Below, one piece after another: positions 5,878 to 11,036 of a stretch of 11,036 bases of DNA. This DNA is from DATBFX01 sp034667245 (GTDB lineage: Bacteria > Chloroflexota > Chloroflexia > Thermomicrobiales > UBA6265). The stretch is taken from contig JAXDKI010000240.1 in NCBI GenBank assembly GCA_034667245.1, forward strand, positions 1 to 11,036. The letters are read 5' to 3'. A program made the position numbers and the translations under genes. How positions within the stretch are numbered: position 1 is the first letter of the stretch; every line of letters starts with the position of its first letter. Under the pieces are notes generated by a model that made no database searches, was not told the origin of the DNA, and saw only the letters and a list, made by a program, of their open reading frames with translations.

Positions 5878-5910
5878 GTAGGGGCAGACACGGCGGTGGT
5901 CTGCCCCTAC
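5878..5910. terminator. Perfect 12-bp inverted repeat at the convergent methyltransferase/metK junction
   Basis: GTAGGGGCAGAC (5878-5889) and GTCTGCCCCTAC (5899-5910) form a perfect 12-bp stem with a 9-nt loop between the convergent methyltransferase and metK stop codons. On the plus strand the stem is followed by GTGCTTCTTG; on the minus strand by AAACGATG, with no U-run on either side. A bidirectional terminator is the simplest role. From memory, the GTAGGGGCA core also resembles palindromic intergenic elements common in several phyla, so a REP- or MITE-like origin is possible. Confidence 0.75.
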
Positions 5911-5922
5911 GTGCTTCTTGCC

Positions 5923-7155
<1,233 letters not shown>

Positions 7156-7166
7156 GTGGCCTCCGT

Positions 7167-7199
7167 GAGCCGATAGCCGATAGCCGGGAGCCGGTAGCC
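7167..7199 (+). repeat. 7-nt unit tandem repeat upstream of metK
   Basis: On the plus strand four units follow in tandem: AGCCGAT (7168), AGCCGAT (7175), AGCCGGG (7182), AGCCGGT (7189), then AGCCATT. It is the same repeat family as at 3651-3679. It begins 5 nt upstream, in metK reading direction, of the metK ribosome binding site GGAGG, and pairs with the short inverted segment at 7257-7267. Confidence 0.85.
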
Positions 7200-7256
7200 A
7201 TTTGGTGCCACTCGGCGAGGCGATCAACTTCGGCGGCGCAATCTCGTTTCCGTGCT

Positions 7257-7264
7257 CCTATCGG

Positions 7265-7267
<3 letters not shown>
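7257..7267 (-). repeat. Inverted partner of the metK-upstream repeat, containing the ahcY stop codon
   Basis: CCTATCGGCTA on the plus strand reads TAGCCGATAGG on the minus strand, the inverse of the first units at 7167-7199, with about 57 bp between. The leading TAG is the stop codon of ahcY, so the repeat supplies or coincides with the end of that gene. Confidence 0.65.
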
Positions 7268-8536
<1,269 letters not shown>

Positions 8537-8563
8537 CCGGGAAACCTCCTGGCTCGCGCTCAA

Positions 8564-9592
8564 TTAGGCGCGGGCGTATGACAACGGTTGAGCCGGCCTG
8601 GCTGGTGTCAGATCGGCAACCTTGAGCGCGCCCGCGTAGTCCGGAAACGACCGGTCGAAGCGCGCAACGAACGATTCGGGGGAGTACGAGTGCTCCTGAG
8701 TGCCGACCAGCTCGACGGCGTAGGTCGCGGCTAATCCGGCCAGTCGGCCGACCACGTCGAGCTCGGCGCCGAGGAGCAAGCCCTTGACCAATCCGGCGCG
8801 GTAGGCATCGCCGGCACCGGTGGGGTCGCGGACGACATCGGCGGATGCGGCGGGGCAGCGCACGCAGCGACCGCCGGTGCGGAGCTCCGAACCCTGCTCG
8901 CCGTAGGTGACGGCGACGAGCTCGACGCGTTCGGTGATATCGTCAAGCGTCCAGCCGGTTTTACGTTCGATCATCGCGAATTCGTAGTCGTTGCCGATCA
9001 CCGCCCAGCTCTGGTCGATCCCCGCCTTCAGGTCGTCGCCGGAGAGGATGATGATCTGGAACGCGGGGTCGTAGATCAGCTTGCAGGACGCCGCGCCGAA
9101 CTGGGTGGCGTGGCGCCGCATGGCCTCGGGATCGGTGGCGCCGACGATGGCGTAGGCGGCGCGGTCGCCGTAGGGGAGGACGTCGATGCCGGCGGCCAGA
9201 TCGGACGGGCCGGGGAAGAACGAGGCGATCTGGTTGTCTTTGCGGTCCGCCATCATGAACGCCGACGCGGTCAACCGCGATTCGTCCTCAATGACGCCGG
9301 AGAGGTCGACGCCGAGCTCTTCGAATGCGGCGCGGTACGGACCGAAGTCCGAGCCGACGGCGCCGACGAGTGTCGAGCGGGTGCCGAGCAAGGCGAGGCT
9401 GTAGGCGATGTTGCCGCCGACGCCGCCCCGCTGCTTGCGCAGGCTGTCGACGAGGAAGCTAATGGAAATGACGTGGGTCTTTTCGGGGATGATGTGGTCG
9501 GCGAACGAGCCGCCGAAGGCCATGAGGTGGTCGTAGGCAATGGACGCGCTGATCACAACCGGGGGCGCGTCCGTCGTCGGGGCTTGTGCCAT
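8564..9592 (-). CDS. adoK: PfkB-family adenosine kinase (actinobacterial AdoK type)
   Basis: Predicted 342-aa ribokinase-fold enzyme that phosphorylates adenosine to AMP with ATP. PfkB signature 1 is RGGVGGNIAYSLALLG (about 55-70) and signature 2 is DPTGAGDAYRAG (256-267), with D262 as the catalytic base in the GAGD anion hole. The N-terminal run ISASIAYDHLMAFGGSFADH and the SFLVDSLRKQRGGVGGNIAY region resemble the mycobacterial AdoK group, as I recall it, more than sugar or fructose kinases. Context supports this: the next genes are ahcY, whose product is adenosine, and metK. Start ATG at 9592; it lacks a recognisable Shine-Dalgarno (CCGGATTGTT precedes it), and the frame is open to 9778, but that part reads antisense into the gap and is not protein-like. 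It lies 160 bp after ileS, with several hairpins in the leader. A general PfkB sugar kinase is the alternative. Confidence 0.87.
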   Translation of the reverse strand: MAQAPTTDAPPVVISASIAYDHLMAFGGSFADHIIPEKTHVISISFLVDSLRKQRGGVGGNIAYSLALLGTRSTLVGAVGSDFGPYRAAFEELGVDLSGVIEDESRLTASAFMMADRKDNQIASFFPGPSDLAAGIDVLPYGDRAAYAIVGATDPEAMRRHATQFGAASCKLIYDPAFQIIILSGDDLKAGIDQSWAVIGNDYEFAMIERKTGWTLDDITERVELVAVTYGEQGSELRTGGRCVRCPAASADVVRDPTGAGDAYRAGLVKGLLLGAELDVVGRLAGLAATYAVELVGTQEHSYSPESFVARFDRSFPDYAGALKVADLTPARPAQPLSYARA

Positions 9593-9638
9593 AACAATCC
9601 GGAATCTGCTGATGACGGCGGAACGGCGGACAGTCGAA

Positions 9639-9720
9639 CGGCGCCCACATAGGCGGGCGCCGCCCGACTGAGGATAGCACGGGATACCGGCCGGCGGCGA
9701 ACGCCGGTACCTCGGTACCG
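9639..9720 (-). other. Hairpin cluster in the ileS-adoK gap
   Basis: Three perfect stems lie between ileS and adoK: CGGCGCCC/GGGCGCCG with an 8-nt loop (9639-9662), CCGGCG/CGCCGG with a 5-nt loop (9691-9707), and CGGTAC/GTACCG with a 4-nt loop (9705-9720). The last two overlap by three bases and so are mutually exclusive. None has a U-tract on the minus strand. They may terminate ileS transcription or form a leader structure on adoK mRNA. I could not match them to the SAM or SAH riboswitch consensus patterns I remember. Confidence 0.5.
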
Positions 9721-9752
9721 CGAAAGGTAGTACTGGGTCCTGGTCCTTCGAT

Positions 9753-11036
9753 TTAGTCGCCCAACCGTCGTAAGGCAATCCTCACCTGATGTCGTCCGAC
9801 CTCGATCTGGTCTCGATATGTCCCATCCATGCCGAAGGCACCGCCGGGTCCTGCGACGGCTTCGGGCTCGACTTGATCCGAGGCGCCCTCTGTCCTCTCG
9901 CCGGTGATCTGGTTGGCGAGCGTCTCAGTCTTGACGTACGACGCGAAGGCGTTGAGGGCGCCGATGACCTCCGGGTCGCCGACATAGGTGATTTCGATCC
10001 GGTCTTCGATCCGGTATCCAGCGCTTCGGCGGGCGTCCTGAATGCCGCGGACGAAGTCTCGCGCCAAGCCCTCCTGGATGAGCTCCGCCGTGAGCGAAGT
10101 ATCGAGGACGACGGTGGCCATCGAGCCCTGCGCCGCCGCATAACCGGCGCGCTTCGTCAGGTCGACGAGGATCTCGCCAGGCTCCAGGGCGACAGTTGAG
10201 CCGTCTGACAAGGTGAGATCGACGGTCTGGCCGGCTTCGACGCGTGTGGCGACCGAGACCGGGGCCTCCTGTGCCAGGAGTTGTCGGATCTCGCCGAGTC
10301 GCTTGCCGTACTTGGGGCCGAGGGCGGCGAGCTTGGGGCGGATGTCGTAGGCGACAACATCGCCGAGCTCGACGAGTGGCGCGACGTCTTTCACATTCAA
10401 TTCGTCAAGGACCTGGTCTTTCAGCCGCGTGACCGCATCGAGCACGCTCTTCTCTCGGGCATGGACGAGGATGCCTGGGAGGGGCTGACGCACCTTGACA
10501 CCAGCTTCGCTTCGGGCGGCCCGTCCGAGACTGACGACTTCGAGGACGGCAGCCATGTCGGAGGAGAGCTGCTCGTCGATGCTCGACGCATCGACGGTCG
10601 GGTAGTCGGTGAGGTGGACCGATTCGGGCGCGGTCGGGTCGACGGCGCGGACCAGGTTCTGATACATCGCCTCGCTGAGGAACGGCAGGAACGGGGCGAG
10701 TAGACCGGTGAGGGTCGTCAGGGCATCGTAGAGGGTGCGGTAGGCGGCGGCTTTGTCGCGGTCGCTCTCACTCTTCCAGAAGCGGCGCCGGTTGCGGCGG
10801 ATGTACCAGTTGGAGAGCTCCTCGATGGTGAAGCGCTCGATGGCGTGGGCTGCACGGTCCGGATCGTAGCCGTCAAGGGCCGCGCGGACTTCGGCGATCA
10901 ACAGGTGCAACTGGGAGATGATCCAGCGGTCCAGGACCGAACGCTCCGCAAGCGGTGTCTGCACACCTGGATCCATTGGATCGAAGCGATCGATCTCCGC
11001 GTAGGTCGCGAAGAAGGCGTAGGAGTTCCACAACGG
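9753..11036 (-). CDS. ileS: Isoleucyl-tRNA synthetase, C-terminal part (probably type 2)
   Basis: The last 427 codons of a gene whose 5' part lies beyond the right edge. IleRS charges tRNA-Ile with isoleucine. The visible part begins PLWNSYAFFATYAE, the start of the anticodon-binding helical domain just after the catalytic core, and continues with SVLDRWIISQL, ELSNWYIRRNRRRFW, LLAPFLPFLSEAMYQNLV and ARSEAGVKVRQPLPG. The C-terminal block ELIQEGLARDFVRGIQDARR followed by RIEDRIEI is typical of the long eukaryotic/archaeal-like enzymes. There is no cysteine in these 427 residues, so the zinc-binding C-terminal tail of type 1 bacterial IleRS is absent; this fits type 2 (IleS2). The TTG at 11033 is an internal leucine codon, not a start. 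ValRS or LeuRS would be the closest alternatives, but RQPL with WNSYAFF favours IleRS. Confidence 0.93.
   Translation of the reverse strand, partial: PLWNSYAFFATYAEIDRFDPMDPGVQTPLAERSVLDRWIISQLHLLIAEVRAALDGYDPDRAAHAIERFTIEELSNWYIRRNRRRFWKSESDRDKAAAYRTLYDALTTLTGLLAPFLPFLSEAMYQNLVRAVDPTAPESVHLTDYPTVDASSIDEQLSSDMAAVLEVVSLGRAARSEAGVKVRQPLPGILVHAREKSVLDAVTRLKDQVLDELNVKDVAPLVELGDVVAYDIRPKLAALGPKYGKRLGEIRQLLAQEAPVSVATRVEAGQTVDLTLSDGSTVALEPGEILVDLTKRAGYAAAQGSMATVVLDTSLTAELIQEGLARDFVRGIQDARRSAGYRIEDRIEITYVGDPEVIGALNAFASYVKTETLANQITGERTEGASDQVEPEAVAGPGGAFGMDGTYRDQIEVGRHQVRIALRRLGD

Noticed and set aside
7156..7264. SAM riboswitch upstream of metK
   Set aside because: The 109-bp gap is mostly repeat units, and I see no SAM-I-like four-way junction or terminator with a U-tract before the gene.
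8537..8563. SAH riboswitch upstream of ahcY
   Set aside because: Only 27 bp separate adoK and ahcY, too short for an SAH aptamer outside coding sequence.

Overview
The window is GC-rich chromosomal DNA with housekeeping genes only: no phage, transposase or CRISPR signal. The gene set suggests a Thermomicrobia-like Chloroflexota or a related deep-branching Gram-positive lineage: a HrcA/CIRCE-controlled groES, an actinobacterial-type adenosine kinase, a short archaeal/Thermotoga-like S-adenosylhomocysteine hydrolase, an M42 aminopeptidase and a cysteine-free IleRS C-terminus. The lineage is inferred from protein flavour and base composition, not from a marker phylogeny.

Layout: (1) 1-162, minus: the 5' part of groES, behind a promoter whose -35 lies in a perfect CIRCE operator. 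(2) 439-1632, plus: a class I PLP aminotransferase. (3) 1633-1985: a gene-free gap. It holds a perfect-consensus minus-strand sigma-A promoter (TTGACA-17-TATAAT with an A-tract upstream) followed by about 265 nt of hairpin-rich sequence with no credible ORF; I propose an unidentified structured ncRNA. (4) 1986-3080, minus: an M42 aminopeptidase, divergent from a plus-strand RidA-family gene (3201-3650). (5) 3786-5823, plus: greA, a 2H phosphoesterase-like gene and a SAM-dependent methyltransferase, 27-28 bp apart, probably one operon. (6) A perfect 12-bp hairpin at the convergent junction with metK. (7) 9592 down to 5923, minus: adoK, ahcY and metK, a SAM-recycling cluster. (8) 9753-11036, minus: the 3' part of ileS.

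The minus-strand cluster forms one metabolic unit. MetK makes SAM. Methyltransferases, possibly including the neighbouring one, turn it into SAH. AhcY splits SAH into homocysteine and adenosine, and AdoK phosphorylates the adenosine to AMP, pulling the reversible AhcY step forward.

The most unusual features are the putative ncRNA locus and a family of intergenic repeats made of 7-nt units (AGCCGAT/AGCCGGT). These sit in inverted orientation around two gene junctions, with a decayed copy inside the putative ncRNA. One copy abuts the greA ribosome binding site and another contains the ahcY stop codon.
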